Assembly (NCBI GenBank): GCA_003290165.1
Contig: QNQO01000651.1
Location: 310,001 to 374,000 of the forward strand
DNA length: 64,000 nucleotides
Direction: 5' to 3'
Source: Berberis thunbergii
Taxonomy: Eukaryota; Streptophyta; Magnoliopsida; Ranunculales; Berberidaceae
The number at the start of each line of letters is the position of its first letter. The stretch's first letter is position 1. Below the pieces are notes generated by a model that saw only the letters and a list, made by a program, of their open reading frames with translations, searched no databases and was not told the DNA's origin. Below are positions 1-11,036 of the stretch, in pieces. The position numbers and the translations under genes were made by a program.

Positions 1-300
1 CCCATTTGATGAAGTAATCTACAGCTACGATGATGAACCTCTTTTTGGCGGAAATGAGGAGTGGTCCAACAATATCCATTCCCCACTATGCGAAAGGCCA
101 TGGGCTGGTCATTGGAGTTAAGGGTTGAGCGGGCATATGCACGTATGGTGCAAATATCTGACATTTGTTGCATTTTTTGACTATGTCATTGGTGGCCTAT
201 TGCATCTTTGGCCCATAGTACCCTAAGGTCAGGGCCTTGTGAGCTAGAGTTATCCCACCTAAGTGGATCCTCCAGATGCCCTTATAAATTTCTCTAAGAA
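1..300 (-). pseudogene. Ty3/gypsy integrase fragment
   Basis: The minus-strand translation of roughly bases 1-115 contains PWPF, then WGMDIVGP, then a KKRFIIVAVDYF-type run. This is the usual lead-in to the catalytic core of Ty3/gypsy integrases. A stop separates PWPFA from WGMDIVGP. The catalytic D-D-E residues further downstream are outside the window. Confidence 0.7.
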
Positions 301-481
301 CGTAATCTGCCTTGAGTAGATCAGGCATTTGAGTAAGGGTCACGTGGTTGACCTTCTATATAACGTTTCATTCAGGAGAGTGTACAAAGCTGCCTTGTTT
401 TTCAGCATTCTCCATGGGGAGGACTCTGTTCTTGACGTACTCAATGATGGGATTCATCCAGCTTGTCTCTTCGCCTATCGT

Positions 482-958
482 TCATACATCATTGAAATTC
501 TCTTCTTCCAAACTTGATTTTTCTTGAAACTCAATGAGTCCGTCTATGATCTTAGTCGTAGCTGAGGCCTTTTTGGCCAGTATGTCAGCCTTTTCGTTAT
601 CCTTTCTGGGACATCGCTGGAGCTCTAACCTTTTGAATCCGGTTATGGTGTTAATCACTTTCTCACGATAAGCCAACATTTTGGGATCTTTGTTGTTGAA
701 CTCCACTTTGACCTGGTTGACTACCAGACGAGAGTCGTTGTACGCGGTCAGCTTATCTATTCTGATACTAGTCATCTAATTCATGTTCTCCATTGCCATT
801 AAGTTTGTGATGAAGTCTGCCAACGTTTGAGCTTTGATGGTTGTTCTTAGGGCATAGTTGATATCAAAATGTCCTAATTCGACAGACCATTTAACCATCC
901 TGCCTGACAACTTAGGCTTGTCCAATACTGAGTGGAGTGGATGTTTGGTTAAAACCAT
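482..958 (-). pseudogene. Ty3/gypsy RNase H domain fragments
   Basis: Two open stretches (776-958 and 482-775) match the RNase H part of plant gypsy polyproteins. The upstream one has the GRMVKWSVELGHFDI connection and a TLADFI motif. The downstream one has SRLVVNQVKVEF and a C-terminal CPRKDNEKADILAKKAS, the usual end of this domain. A stop at the junction separates the pieces. Confidence 0.75.
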
Positions 959-1179
959 TATAGAGTTGCCTGTAAGTAGGGTCGCGGGTTCTTGGAGGAG
1001 ATGACCAACACCAAGGCTAACTTCTCTAGGTCTGGGTAGTTTGCCTTCATTTCCACAAATGTTTTGTTGGCGTATTATACTAGTCTCTATACTCTTTTAT
1101 CGTTTGGGACTAGGGTTGAACTTACAACATGCTATGAGACAAATAGATACAGGTAAAGTGTCACTCCTGGTATCGATTT

Positions 1180-2333
1180 CGAAAGTAATTATGTACTTCC
1201 GATATACGCTTTCAGGCTTTGGAAGGCTTGCTTGCACTCTTCATCCCATTTGAACCATTTGCTTCCTCTAAGAATTTTGAAAAAGTGAGGCATTTGTCGG
1301 ATGATTTGGAGATGAACCTGTTGAGTGATTCCAGTCCAGCTACGAACTTCCATAACGGTGGTTGGAGACTTCATATTGAAAAGAACCTGAATCTGTTTCG
1401 GGTCAAATTTTATCTCTCTCCAATTCACTATGTAACCTAGAAACTTGTTTTACTCAACCCCAAAGGCGTATTTATGTGGATTGAGCTTCATTTGATACTT
1501 GCGAAACTGATTGAACATTTCGGCAAGGTCGGTGATGTGATCTGGACTGTGGAGACTCTTAACCAGCATGTCGTCTATATTGACCTCCATGGTCCTGCCA
1601 ATTTGTTCCTTGAACATTCGGTTTACTAGTCATTGATACGTTGCTCCCACATTCTTTAGACTGAACGACATCATCCGATAGCATTATATCCCTCTTTCAG
1701 TTATGAAGGAGGTCTTCTCTTGGCCTAGGGGTGCATTTGTATTTGGTTGTATCCGAAATAAGCGTCCATAAAGCTTAGAAGGTTGTGTTCGGACGTGGTA
1801 TCCACGATCTAATCAATGCGGGGAAGTAGAAAATTGTCTTTCGGACAAGCCTTGTTGAGGTTTGTGTAATCCACACAGTCTTTTCACTTCCCATTTTTAT
1901 TTTTCACCAAGACGGTATTCGCCATCCAGTCTAGGTATCGTGTTCCCTTAATCATGTCAGCGTTAAGTAGCTTTTGTACATCTTCATTGATGATCTAATT
2001 TCATTTGGAGGCCATAGGTCCCTTATTCTACCTAATTGGTTTCTGCTCAAGGTCAACTTTCATTCGATGGGTGATCATGGAGAGGTCAATTCCCACCATG
2101 TCCAGCATCGTACAGGCGAAAATATCTTGATTCTCACTCAACAGCTTTATCAGCCGTTGCGTCAATGTTTTGCTCTGGTGGGAACCTATCTGGATGGCTC
2201 TGTTGTTATCAGGGATATCAAGGTAGACCATGACGGATTCCTTTTCTAGTTGGCCGACATTCGGTCTTCCACTCGGATTGACTGGAGCTTCATTGTCCGA
2301 GAGGGAAAACTCTTCTTCCGTTTCTGGGCCCAA
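1180..2333 (-). pseudogene. Ty3/gypsy reverse transcriptase, broken
   Basis: The region upstream of the RT fingers lies at 2028-2333 (DIFACTMLDMVGID, then the L-x-QKPIR lead-in). The catalytic YVDD box is seen at about 1555-1590 as NIDDMLVKS. The thumb and start of the RNase H connection lie at 1189-1428 (KSPTTVMEVRSWTGITQQ). Several stops and frame changes lie between these blocks. Confidence 0.75.
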
Positions 2334-2479
2334 GCTCTGATATGTCTGACCTATGGACCCAGACTATGATTGCTAACTGTCCAGCTACTTTAATGCTGCA
2401 TAGTGGCAATTTTTTGTTGACGGCCGATTTCCTCGAATGGTCCCTACAACCTGATTGGTAGGGTACTTGATACACTGAT

Positions 2480-2830
2480 GCAAAATGGAAACTACCGGCT
2501 CCATCTGATGAAGCTAAGGCCACCCCAAGATGATATTGTCGGTGGATGGGGCATCGACCACCATGAACTTCTAGAACATGACTTTTTGCACTTGTAGCTT
2601 TCCCGCCACTACCGTCAGCCTAATCTTCCCGACAGGGAAGCATTTCTCCCCGCTAAACCCAATCATGGGGTGACTGGCGGGCATCAAGTTCTCCTCTTTC
2701 AGCTGCATACTGGGGAACACATTGAGGAATAGAACGTTCACGAGCTCCCTGTATCTACCAAGGATCTCTTCACTTCCCACTTCGTTATGAGGACTGAAAT
2801 GACTAGAGCGTCATTATGAGCAGAGTGGAT
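2480..2830 (-). pseudogene. Ty3/gypsy aspartic protease, frameshifted
   Basis: The catalytic VDTGSS motif is readable on the minus strand at 2741-2758. It is followed at once by a stop in that frame, and the domain continues in another frame as NVLFLNVFPSM, then a GFSGE motif and a VDAPSTDNIILG block typical of plant gypsy proteases. The shift directly after the catalytic motif shows inactivation. Confidence 0.7.
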
Positions 2831-3289
2831 GCCCTGGAGGTCCTTATCCGTAAATGTCAGTGATTGGATCGTGATTTGAACATGAGCATATTACACTTGT
2901 CGATATTTGAAGGTGGATTGAGTCCCCCCTCTCGCGGAGCATCTTCTTCAGTGTTTTGGTCGTTGTTCTTATGAAAGGGAGTAGTATTTCCATTATCTCT
3001 CCGAGAAGTATCTCCCCGGAGTTTAAAAGGCCACTTCACTTCTCCCCAATTTTTAACGATATTGAGGATATCGATAGGCTAGCGTTGAGGGGAGTGTAGG
3101 ATCTGGATCCGATGAAGTTAGAGGTTATTTTTGCCTCGTCCGACTAGAGTCTGGCTTATTGTCACTCCGCTTCCTTTTGTTTTTTTCATCATCCACTTGT
3201 TTCTTTATTTCCTTCTTATCTCAAGGGCTAGGAGAATATTTATTCTCACTTTCTCCCCCTTTTTGGTGGCCCACATCTCCTCAAGGGTG

Positions 3290-4237
3290 ATGTACTTCTG
3301 AGCGCTCTTTAGCAGATCTGCCATGTCCTTCAGAGGCTCCAAGGTCGAGAAGTTGTAGAATTGACCTCCCGCCCTGAAGTGAAGGTTGTGACTAAGGTGT
3401 CGTCGCTGCAGCCATCGATCAGAGTTAACTCATAATTGAAGCGAGTGACGTACTCCCTCAATGTTTCATTTGGCTTTTATTTTAGGCTGAGCAAATAATG
3501 CGAGGCCTTCATGATCTGTTGGCTGTCGACAAAGTGAGTGATAAACGTTTTGGTTTGAAACGAGTCAATAAATCTTGGAGGGAGATTGTGAAACCAGGTC
3601 AGCGCTACTTTCTTTAGGCTAGTGGAAAATGTATGATACATTACTGCCTCAGATCCCTATTTTAGTTCCATCACATGATAGTAATGGCGTAGGTGGTCGG
3701 ACGGGTCCAATGTCCTATCATAGAACTCTAGCTTTGGAAAGATGAACTTATTTGGCAATTGGCACATTCATGATCTGATCCGTGAACAGGGGATGGTGAG
3801 GTTGTACTACACATCCGGATTGGTGGTCACATGTCGGAGGGCGTTCTGCGAAGTGGGCTTGTCGGCCTTAGAAGTTGGGTCTCCATAGACTGCTCCATTC
3901 CCCAAGTTCCCGCCGGCCCCCTGAGAGCCAGCGGGGACATAGTGACTCTCCTGAATGCGTTCTCTATTGTCCTGTGGGGACAAGGTTCTTTTCACCTCCC
4001 AGTCTCCTCCTGCAGATGGTGGGTTCTGTTGAGCAGTAATCTCCACCACTTACGCAATTTTCTGCACTTGGGCTAACAATTGATCCACCTTAGAGTCTGT
4101 CAAGGCTACAGCCGACGCGGGGGCCTGGGTTGTTCTCCTCGTGTGGCTGGTACCACCGAAACTAACGGCATTGCGCCGGTTCAAGCGTTTGAAGGCTCAG
4201 CGATTTCACTATTAGTACGGGATCTTGTGGTTACCAT
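3290..4237 (-). pseudogene. Ty3/gypsy gag, broken
   Basis: On the minus strand a start at 4237 gives MVTTRSRTNSEIAEPSNA, then a stop. The MVTTRSR-type start just after the primer-binding site is usual for this gag group. Fragments of the gag core continue to about 3290. A relative of its 3400-3440 segment recurs at 20.4 kb. Confidence 0.6.
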
Positions 4238-4285
4238 CTTTACGGACTGTAATGAAGGGGTGTTATTTTCTTAGGAACATCATCG

Positions 4286-4303
4286 TTTCCCACAGATGGT
4301 GCC
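4286..4303 (-). other. Primer-binding site of the Ty3/gypsy element
   Basis: The minus strand reads TGGCACCATCTGTGGGAA directly inside the LTR edge (the LTR starts TGATAG on the plus strand at 4308). The second gypsy element has a near-identical site at 27975-27994. Confidence 0.7.
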
Positions 4304-4307
4304 AAAC

Positions 4308-4850
4308 TGATAGATAAGTTTCTGTTCTCCTTTACCTTGACCTACACAAGGAACAAACGTGAGCCAAATACCACCATTGTGGCGGTCGATGACACTTCGA
4401 TTGTTATCTATTTATCATGCATGAGTTCTTGTTCGGCTATACCTTTGGTGGCACGGCTTAAGTAAAAATATTTGTTAGAGATCATTTCCTTGTTGAGAGT
4501 TATCCATGCAGGAGAGTTTTCATGCACGACTTATACTTTTATATTGCTTATTAATGGGAGTTGATGTGTTACTGGCCTACCTGTCTTAGGTTAAACTTCT
4601 AGATACTTGCCTTATTTGGTCTTACGGGTTCTGAGCTTGACCATTCGACTTATGGGCTGGATATAGCCTTGTTGTATGGGTTCAACTCTCAGATACATGC
4701 CTCAGTGGGCTTGAAGTGATATGGGCTTGGTTTTTCGTCTGCTAGGCTAGATTAGATTGGGTGCTTATTTGGGTCCACTCCACTCTCATTCAACGTGTAC
4801 GGAGTAAATTACAAGAAGGTTTGGTTTATCATCAGTTGGTATTCGGATCT
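4308..4850 (-). repeat. 5' LTR of the first Ty3/gypsy element (outer end uncertain)
   Basis: The inner edge is fixed by the primer-binding site. A plausible outer CA lies near 4834-4838, giving an LTR of about 530 bp, close to the 557 bp of the other gypsy LTR at 28 kb. The rest of 4850-5036 holds no recognisable coding sequence. Confidence 0.45.
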
Positions 4851-5036
4851 AATCGGAAGGGTTGGATCTGAGTAACCCATGGAGGACAACATTAAGGAAG
4901 GAACCCGACTAGCTAAAAGTCCTCCGATTTACTCCTTTGGATTTTTGCTCCTTAGGTCATTGTTAGCTCTAAACGCTTCGATTTGGGGTGCTCATCTGTG
5001 TTGATCATGTAAAATGCACGATTAGGCCCATGGGTT

Positions 5037-5056
5037 ACACACACACACACACACCC
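5037..5056. repeat. (CA)n microsatellite
   Basis: An uninterrupted CA dinucleotide run of about nine units. The flank from 5056 to 5150 shows nothing else recognisable. Confidence 0.9.
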
Positions 5057-5149
5057 GAGATCTTAGCACGCTAAGCAGAGTCAAGGAAACAAAACATTCC
5101 TCATCTCGCACAATCCAAAATTTCCATAAACCACACATTGATCAAACTA

Positions 5150-6245
5150 TTTAGGAACTCGAATATAGGCGGTATTAGATTGGTCTAATCTGACTAGCGC
5201 TGTACCTCTATTAGGTAAAGACTGACCATCATAAACCTTATTAACCTTTTTCTTCTGGGCAAGATTAGCAAGCTTGTTTATAACGACATTAGCTTCCCTG
5301 AACACATCTACAGTCCATTAATTGGCTTTGTATCCTGATACGTCACCAAATCAATTCAAAGAGCCAGGGAACCTGGAAATTACCATGGATCCAATCCTTG
5401 ACCAACATTGAATCTGTCTGCACCACCAATCTATCTACACCCTTCTCCACACACAGCTCAAGTCCCTTTAGAAGATCAAGAGATTCTGATCTATTATTAG
5501 ATCTATTGCCCAGAGAAATTTGCGTCGCCCATAGACAGAGATTTGCATCATCTATCAAAACTACTCCTCCACATTTAAAATCAGCCAGTCGGAGGCGAGA
5601 AAGTCTAGTAAACTGCAAATGGCGCTCTCACGTTTCCAACCTGTAAAACTTTCAGACTGAGCGTTGTAACGACCCTGTTTGGATCTATCGACCTTTCTCT
5701 AGGAACGACAATCTGCGAGGCCAACTTTAAGCAATTTCTGACCAGAAATATCACAATTCTCTCCGCGATATACATTATTATTCCGCTGCAACCATACTTC
5801 CCACAATACAAATGATTGAGTGAGATTATAAAAGCAGCCCAAAATGTGTATTTGCCGCAGCTCACCTGAACCATACCTGCAACATAGAATATGTTTCGCG
5901 AGGGCGATTAAAGTGTATCCCAAAAAGCGGTTCGAACTGCTAGGTCGCTATCATACTCTGTCTTAACTGAATACTCTCCATCATTTGTATGCATCCAAAT
6001 GCGAACATCACATTTCCTATCTATAGCCCATTTGATAGTAAGTAAAATCTGCAGCAACAATTTCACTCATCTCTGCTTGTAGCAACTCAAAATGTTTTCT
6101 AGCGCAAGCTTCTAACATCGGCCAATATTCTTGCCCTTTATTAACAGGAACGAAAACCCCCATACTGCTCTAGTTTTCATTTTAAAAAAAACTAATGTTC
6201 ATACCTTGTTCACCAACCAAGTATAGTTGTTAATCTGCCAAACTC
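5150..6245 (-). pseudogene. LINE 3' portion: zinc-binding RT region and RNase H
   Basis: Minus-strand blocks in order: an RNase H-like stretch at 6180-6040 (ACARKHFELLQAEMSEIVAA), a zf-RVT start near 5990 (GEYSVKTEYD), its end at 5699-5923 (LWEVWLQRNNNVYRGE), then RNase H at 5343-5618 (GVVLIDDANLCLWATQ, VVQTDSMLVKDWI). An REANVV..KLANLAQKK tail ends near 5154. This order fits plant L1-type LINE ORF2. There are many stops. It is probably the 3' part of the LINE that continues at 8080-8513 and 13969-14105. Two RNase H-like blocks may mean that two elements are overlaid. Confidence 0.65.
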
Positions 6246-8070
6246 TCTGTTTTAGGGGGTGGTATTCATTAAAGGGTTTAAAATAATACATGTAAATCTA
6301 TGAGTATTCAAATACGGATTTTTAATGATTATTTAAAATTCATAAAAATCAAGAAGTATTCAATTCATGTTTTTCAAAACTCCACTAAAATTAGAATGTA
6401 TTTAAGAAGTAGTGGATTTTAATTGATTTTGAAGAATTTGTGAGTGGAAAGTATATATAACATGAGTCATTCCAAATCCAATATTCCCCCCCCCTCTCAT
6501 ATTTCAACAGATTTGTATTGGTCATTATTAAATAAGATCACCAATTATGCTGAAGGAAACCTCCGCCTTCACAGGAGCAGCACCACCTTGCCCCACAACT
6601 TTTGGCCACACCACCATGCCCTACCACTGCTGGCTGCACCACCACCCGCACTTCCTCTTCTATTTTGTTCTTGTTTTTTTTATTCTTCTTCTCATTTTCT
6701 TCCTCTTATTTTCTTTTCTTCTTGTCCTATCCTCTTCATCTTTGTTTTTTGTTCTTCTCTTTTTTCCTTTCAGATTTCTTCTTCTTCTTCTTCTTGTTCT
6801 TCTTCTTTCTCTGTTTTTATTTTCTTATTTTCTCTATGTTTTCTTCTTCTTCTAGTTTTTTCTATTTTCTTCTTCTTTTCCCACATTTTTTTCCTCTTTC
6901 GCCCTTGCAGAGGTTCTTGCGAGTGGAGGTTTCCCACTTGCTAGAACCTCCGCGAGGGCAAAAGGAAAAAGAAGAATAAGATAGGAGAAAATGAAACAAA
7001 TGGAGAGAAAAAAAATGGAGGAGAAGAAGAAGAAGGGGTGAGGGGGGAGGAGAATAAGAAGATGAAGATGGAGGAGGTGGGATGAGAGGTGGCGATGGTG
7101 ACTGATGGAGAAAAAGAATAAGAGGGGAGGAGGAGAGGTGGCAGTAGCGTGGTGGTGGTGATTGAAGAAGAAGAAGAAGAAAAGGGAGGAGGATGAGAGG
7201 TGGCGATGGCGAAGTAGTAGTGAGGGGGAGAAGAAGGAGGAGAGGTGGCGGTGGTGATTGATGGAGAATAAATGGAGAAATGAGAAGAGACGAAAAGAGA
7301 GTTTAGGGTTTTTTTTTGTTTATATTGATAGTATCCTTCAGCAGGTGGGGGTGTATTTTAGAAAGGTGGTGGTGTCCTTTCGAAAGTAAGAGGGTTGGTG
7401 GTGTCTTTCAATAGAAATAGTGGTGTTACTTAGCAACGGTCATATTGGCTTCTCTCTCCTTCCCCTCTTTTTCTCTCCCCTTCTTCTCTCTTTCTTCTTT
7501 TAGGGTTTTTGTTTTTTCTGATGAAGATCAACAAACTCCCCCATCTCAATCAAATATGTGAGGAGATGTTGTCAGTGTCGGGAGTCAACGATAAACAATG
7601 AGGATGGTGATTTTTTTTTCTGGTTTATCTATGTATTTTTATTGGAGAATTATTTGCATTGCTTTTCTTTTCAGAAAGAAAAAGGAAAATAGTTATTTGT
7701 ATTACTTTTGGACCGTCTTCAATGTATTTGAATTTTTTTTTTAATTTGAAGTAAAATTCTCTTAGCATACAAACAATTGTTTAATTGATGTTTTGAGAGA
7801 TGTTTTATTATTTGTGATGGCATGGATAAGAATGTAGGTGTGTTCTTTCATTGTTTCCTATGACTAATAACATATTTATAAGAATCCATTGAATTTATAA
7901 GAACCCATAGAAATCCATAACAAACCTTTATAAAATCTACAAAATCCAATAATTTAAAATTAAAATCCTGTGGATTTAAAATTTTTTTTTGAAATCTTTT
8001 AAAATCCACGAGATTTAAAATCTTTCAGAGTCTACTCAAATCCTTAGTAATTCTTTCAGGAATTTCGACG
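6246..8070. mobile_element. Fold-back / MITE-like element interrupting the LINE
   Basis: This non-coding block lies between two LINE pieces. Its left edge starts GGGGGTGGTATTCATTAAAG and both subterminal zones are full of short AAAATCCA / TGGATTTT motifs. The same style occurs in the element at 14394-15945. Between them lie a long CT-rich stretch (6640-6900), a near-perfect palindrome (6901-6959) and a GA-rich stretch (6960-7300), so much of it could fold back. The right end near 8070 is blurred. Long open stretches here are low-complexity Ser/Phe/Leu runs and not genes. Confidence 0.5.
6901..6959. repeat. Imperfect palindrome, stem about 26 bp
   Basis: The left arm begins GCCCTTGCAGAGGTTCT and the right arm, reverse-complemented, begins GCCCTCGCGGAGGTTCT. 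The arms continue with only a few mismatches to a short centre near 6930. Pyrimidine-rich and purine-rich tracts flank it and extend the fold. Confidence 0.8.
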
Positions 8071-8079
8071 CATTTTTTT

Positions 8080-8513
8080 TTCTCCTTATACACCATCAAC
8101 ATTAGAGATGTCAACTAATATTTTATCTTCTCATAAACACTACCCACAATAACCAAGATTCCAGTAGATTCCACAGTGCCTTCAACTTGAAGGCCCTCGT
8201 GACCAGTCATATATCTGTCACCTCTGAGCCTCATTCTTGAACTGGTATACTCAACTTATCCCACACAACCCATTTTCGTTTGCATTTGCCTTCAAAGTCT
8301 CCCCCTGAAAAAAACTAGAAATCATCTCTAGAATCCTATCTATTACTTTTCATGGTACACAAGTAGCCGCCAGAGTATAAACCGGCATAGTTGTTAAAAC
8401 ATGACGAATCAAAACCAGACATCCACCAGGCGAGAGAATTTTCACTTTCCAACTACTATTCTGCTTTTGAATTTTCTCCACAATTTCCTAAAAGAAAATG
8501 ATTTTACCTTTAC
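8080..8513 (-). pseudogene. LINE reverse transcriptase, C-terminal part
   Basis: The minus strand reads KIQKQNSSWKVKILSPGG, then LIRHVLTTMPVYTLAATCVP, then KRKWVVWDKLS. This is the standard end of LINE RT (W-K...LS-GG-R, then L-P-x-Y). It is interrupted by stops. Its upstream neighbour in the ancestral LINE lies beyond the copia insertion, at 13969-14105. Confidence 0.75.
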
Positions 8514-9194
8514 TGTTGAAAAACTGAGTGTGAAATAGAGAGTTAAATAAAAGAACATACCTCAAGATCGGCATGTCGGCAACATAGAAGACAAAATATG
8601 CTTAGTTGGCAGCTGAAACCGTTGATGTTATGGCTGGAAATCAGTTGGAACAAGCTGGATTGTGAAGATTTGTGGTTGGAATTTGCAAAAACATGAAGTC
8701 GGAGTCGATTTTGTTGAAAATGCAAGAGATGAACAACAAGAAATAGAATAAAGAAGAAGGTGGTGGAAGGTTTTCCACTGCCCTCCACCACTGCCTCTTC
8801 AGGCTATAAAAGGATAAGAGATTTCCCCCTTCTTCATCCTCCAAAATTGTTCTCCCTTGAGAGTTCCTGAGTTAGGGTACACAAACCCTCTTTGTTTGTG
8901 TACGTGAGAGAGAAGAAAGGAAAGTGAGGAGGGAGAAAGAGAGTTGTTTTGTTTTGTTAGTTGTGATATACACACCCTGCGTATTTGTGTGGTGTCATTT
9001 AGACACGTGTGTGCAACGTCATTGACGTTGTGTAGCTCTCTCCAGTTGTATTTGTTTAATTTCACTAGTAAAGTTGTTATTTATTATGGACGTAGGCGAG
9101 TTTGCCGAACCACGTAAATTTGTTGTCTTCGATATTAGTTGTATTTGCTTTGTAACTTCACATTTGGGTATTTGTAACGCTTCTGCGCGTAACA
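8514..9194 (+). repeat. Copia LTR A, 5' copy
   Basis: It starts TGTTGAAAAACTGAG and ends CGCGTAACA, 681 bp. A TATA-like CTATAAAAGG lies at about 8803-8812. The start and end match the second copy at 11037-13587 once the nested solo LTR is taken out. Confidence 0.85.
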
Positions 9195-9196
9195 AA

Positions 9197-9212
9197 TTGG
9201 TATCAAAGCCGA
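9197..9212 (+). other. Copia primer-binding site (initiator Met tRNA type)
   Basis: TTGGTATCAAAGCC follows the LTR after two bases. It differs slightly from the copia consensus TGGTATCAGAGC. Confidence 0.8.
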
Positions 9213-9270
9213 GGGTTAGTTCTTTGGGATCGTTTAAAACTATGTGCATCGATCGTTGGTAAAAAGCATG

Positions 9271-10190
9271 TTAGATCCGTCAACTTCTGGATCAAATATG
9301 GTTATTGCTACAATCGATAAATTTGATGTTGAAAAGTTTAATGGAAAGAATAACTTCGAAATGTGGCAATGCGAAGTTCTGGATGTGTTGGCAACGGAGA
9401 ATTTGGATGATGCTTTAGGAGATAAGCCGAAAAACGTGAAAGAATAAGAATGGAACAAACTGAATTGGCGAGCGTGCGTGTCAATAAGATTGTGTTTAGC
9501 AAATGAGCAAAAGTACTTCGTTATGAAAGAGACCTCCACTAAGGTATTATGGAAAAAGTTGGAAGACAAGTACATGACGAATAACATCAAGAATAAGCTC
9601 TTCCTCACGAAGCAACTTTTTCGGATGAATATGAGACTCAAGATTACGTTGTCTGAGCACTTGGATGAGTTCGATAGGCTTATCGTCAACCTATTGAATT
9701 TGGAAGAAGATGTTTTAGAGAATTACAAGGCTTTGTACCTTTTGAATTCCCTTCCAAAAGAGTATGAACATCTCGTTATGACTTTGTTAACGGGAAAAGA
9801 ATAATTGAATTATAATGAGGTGACTACAACATTGCTCAATTATGAGTTCAGGATGAAGGATCTCAAGATCCATAGGAAAATTTGTGATGAGGTGGATACA
9901 ACATTGCTCAATTATGGCTACAACATTGCTAAATTATGAGTTCAAAAGTATTGGTAGCGAGGGGAAAATCTGAAAAGAGGAATGTTGGTGATAGAGGAAA
10001 ATCACAGTCAAGAGGAAAATTTGTAGACATAAGGTTTTTTGCCGAGGGATGAATGTGTTTACTGTCATAGAAGGGTCATTGGAAAATTGATTGTGAGGCA
10101 CTAAAAACTGCAATAGAAAAATGAAAGAAAAAGCCAGATGCGAATGTGGTGCACAATTTGGATGAAGATGATGCATATTCGACGACTACA
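9271..10190 (+). pseudogene. Copia gag, broken
   Basis: A start at 9271 gives an N-terminus typical of copia gag, with FNGKNNFEMWQ (substrate-like F-x-G-x-N-F-x-x-W) and an in-frame stop at 9445. The frame resumes at 9478 with the gag core (ALYLLNSLPKEYEHL) and stops at 9804. A degraded zinc knuckle (ECVYCHRR) lies near 10050. Internal stops show that it is not expressed as a full protein. Confidence 0.8.
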
Positions 10191-10199
10191 ACTTCAGCA

Positions 10200-10860
10200 T
10201 TAGTGAGTCATTCTGATGAATGGCTGCTTGATTCAGATTCTACCTATCACATGTGTCCTCGTAGAAACTGGTTCTTTAACTTTAGATAGATGGATGGTGG
10301 TATTGTCTACATAGACAACAATGATGAATGCAAAATTGCAGGGATAGGTAAAATCAAGTTGAAACTGCATAATGGACTTGTTTATGTCTTGAATGATGTT
10401 TGATATGTACCCGATTTGAAGAAAAATCTCATCTCTGTTAGTGCTTTAGAGTCCAAATGTTATAAGGTTGTGGTAAATGGTCAAGCTCTTAAGGTTGTTT
10501 TTGGTGCACTGGTGGTTCTGAAAGCTATTCGAAAAGGGTAACTTGTACTTCTTGCAAGGGAGTACAATTACAAGTAATCAAAAAGTTGTATTTGGTGAAG
10601 CAAATTGTGTTGTTGAAGGCCCTATAGATGTTGCTTCTGGTGGAGTTACTGATAGCTCCAAGGATGTTTGTTTGAATACCTTGAAGGTTTGACATTTGTA
10701 GTAACGGCGAGAAGGTTCTGCACAAATTGTCGAAGACACATTTGGTAAAAGATATGAAGATTTGCAATATGGATATTTGTAGACATTGTGTTTCCAAAAA
10801 TTATGGTTTGACTCCATCCGAGTCAAGGTGGAGTTGGTTTGTTAGTTTGAGCATGTTTTG
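10200..10860 (+). pseudogene. Copia protease and pre-integrase remnant
   Basis: WLLDSDSTYHMCPRRNWF near 10225 matches the copia protease active-site region, with D-S-G changed to D-S-D. VPDLKKNLISVSALES follows near 10415. A faint GAG-pre-integrase-like stretch continues to about 10860. Everything downstream up to the polypurine tract at 11020-11036 has been lost or is unrecognisable. Confidence 0.65.
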
Positions 10861-11036
10861 GTGTGTGACACATTTGGGTGTATGGCGCCTATGAGCCCGT
10901 TTGGAGGGGTGAGACCCTCAATCTTTGGATATTCAATATTTGTTTAACCATTTTCGCTGGAAACTGGTTGCTTGTTTTTGTTCGTGTTTGTTGGGATCGG
11001 CTCAGATTTTGTAAAATCTTCACCAAGATGGAGAAT

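Larger units (their letters stand above)
1..4850 (-). mobile_element. Ty3/gypsy LTR retrotransposon, decayed, 3' side off the window
   Basis: Reading the minus strand from right to left gives an LTR, a primer-binding site, gag, protease, reverse transcriptase, RNase H and the start of integrase. That domain order (integrase last) defines Ty3/gypsy. All coding parts carry stops and frameshifts, so the element is dead. The 3' end of integrase and the other LTR lie left of base 1. The outer edge of the LTR near 4.85 kb is uncertain because the partner LTR is not visible. Confidence 0.85.

Noticed and set aside
6444..6979. Overlapping long open frames rich in Ser, Phe and Leu
   Set aside because: They are translations of a CT-rich tract in three frames inside a fold-back element; no domain or codon pattern supports a gene.
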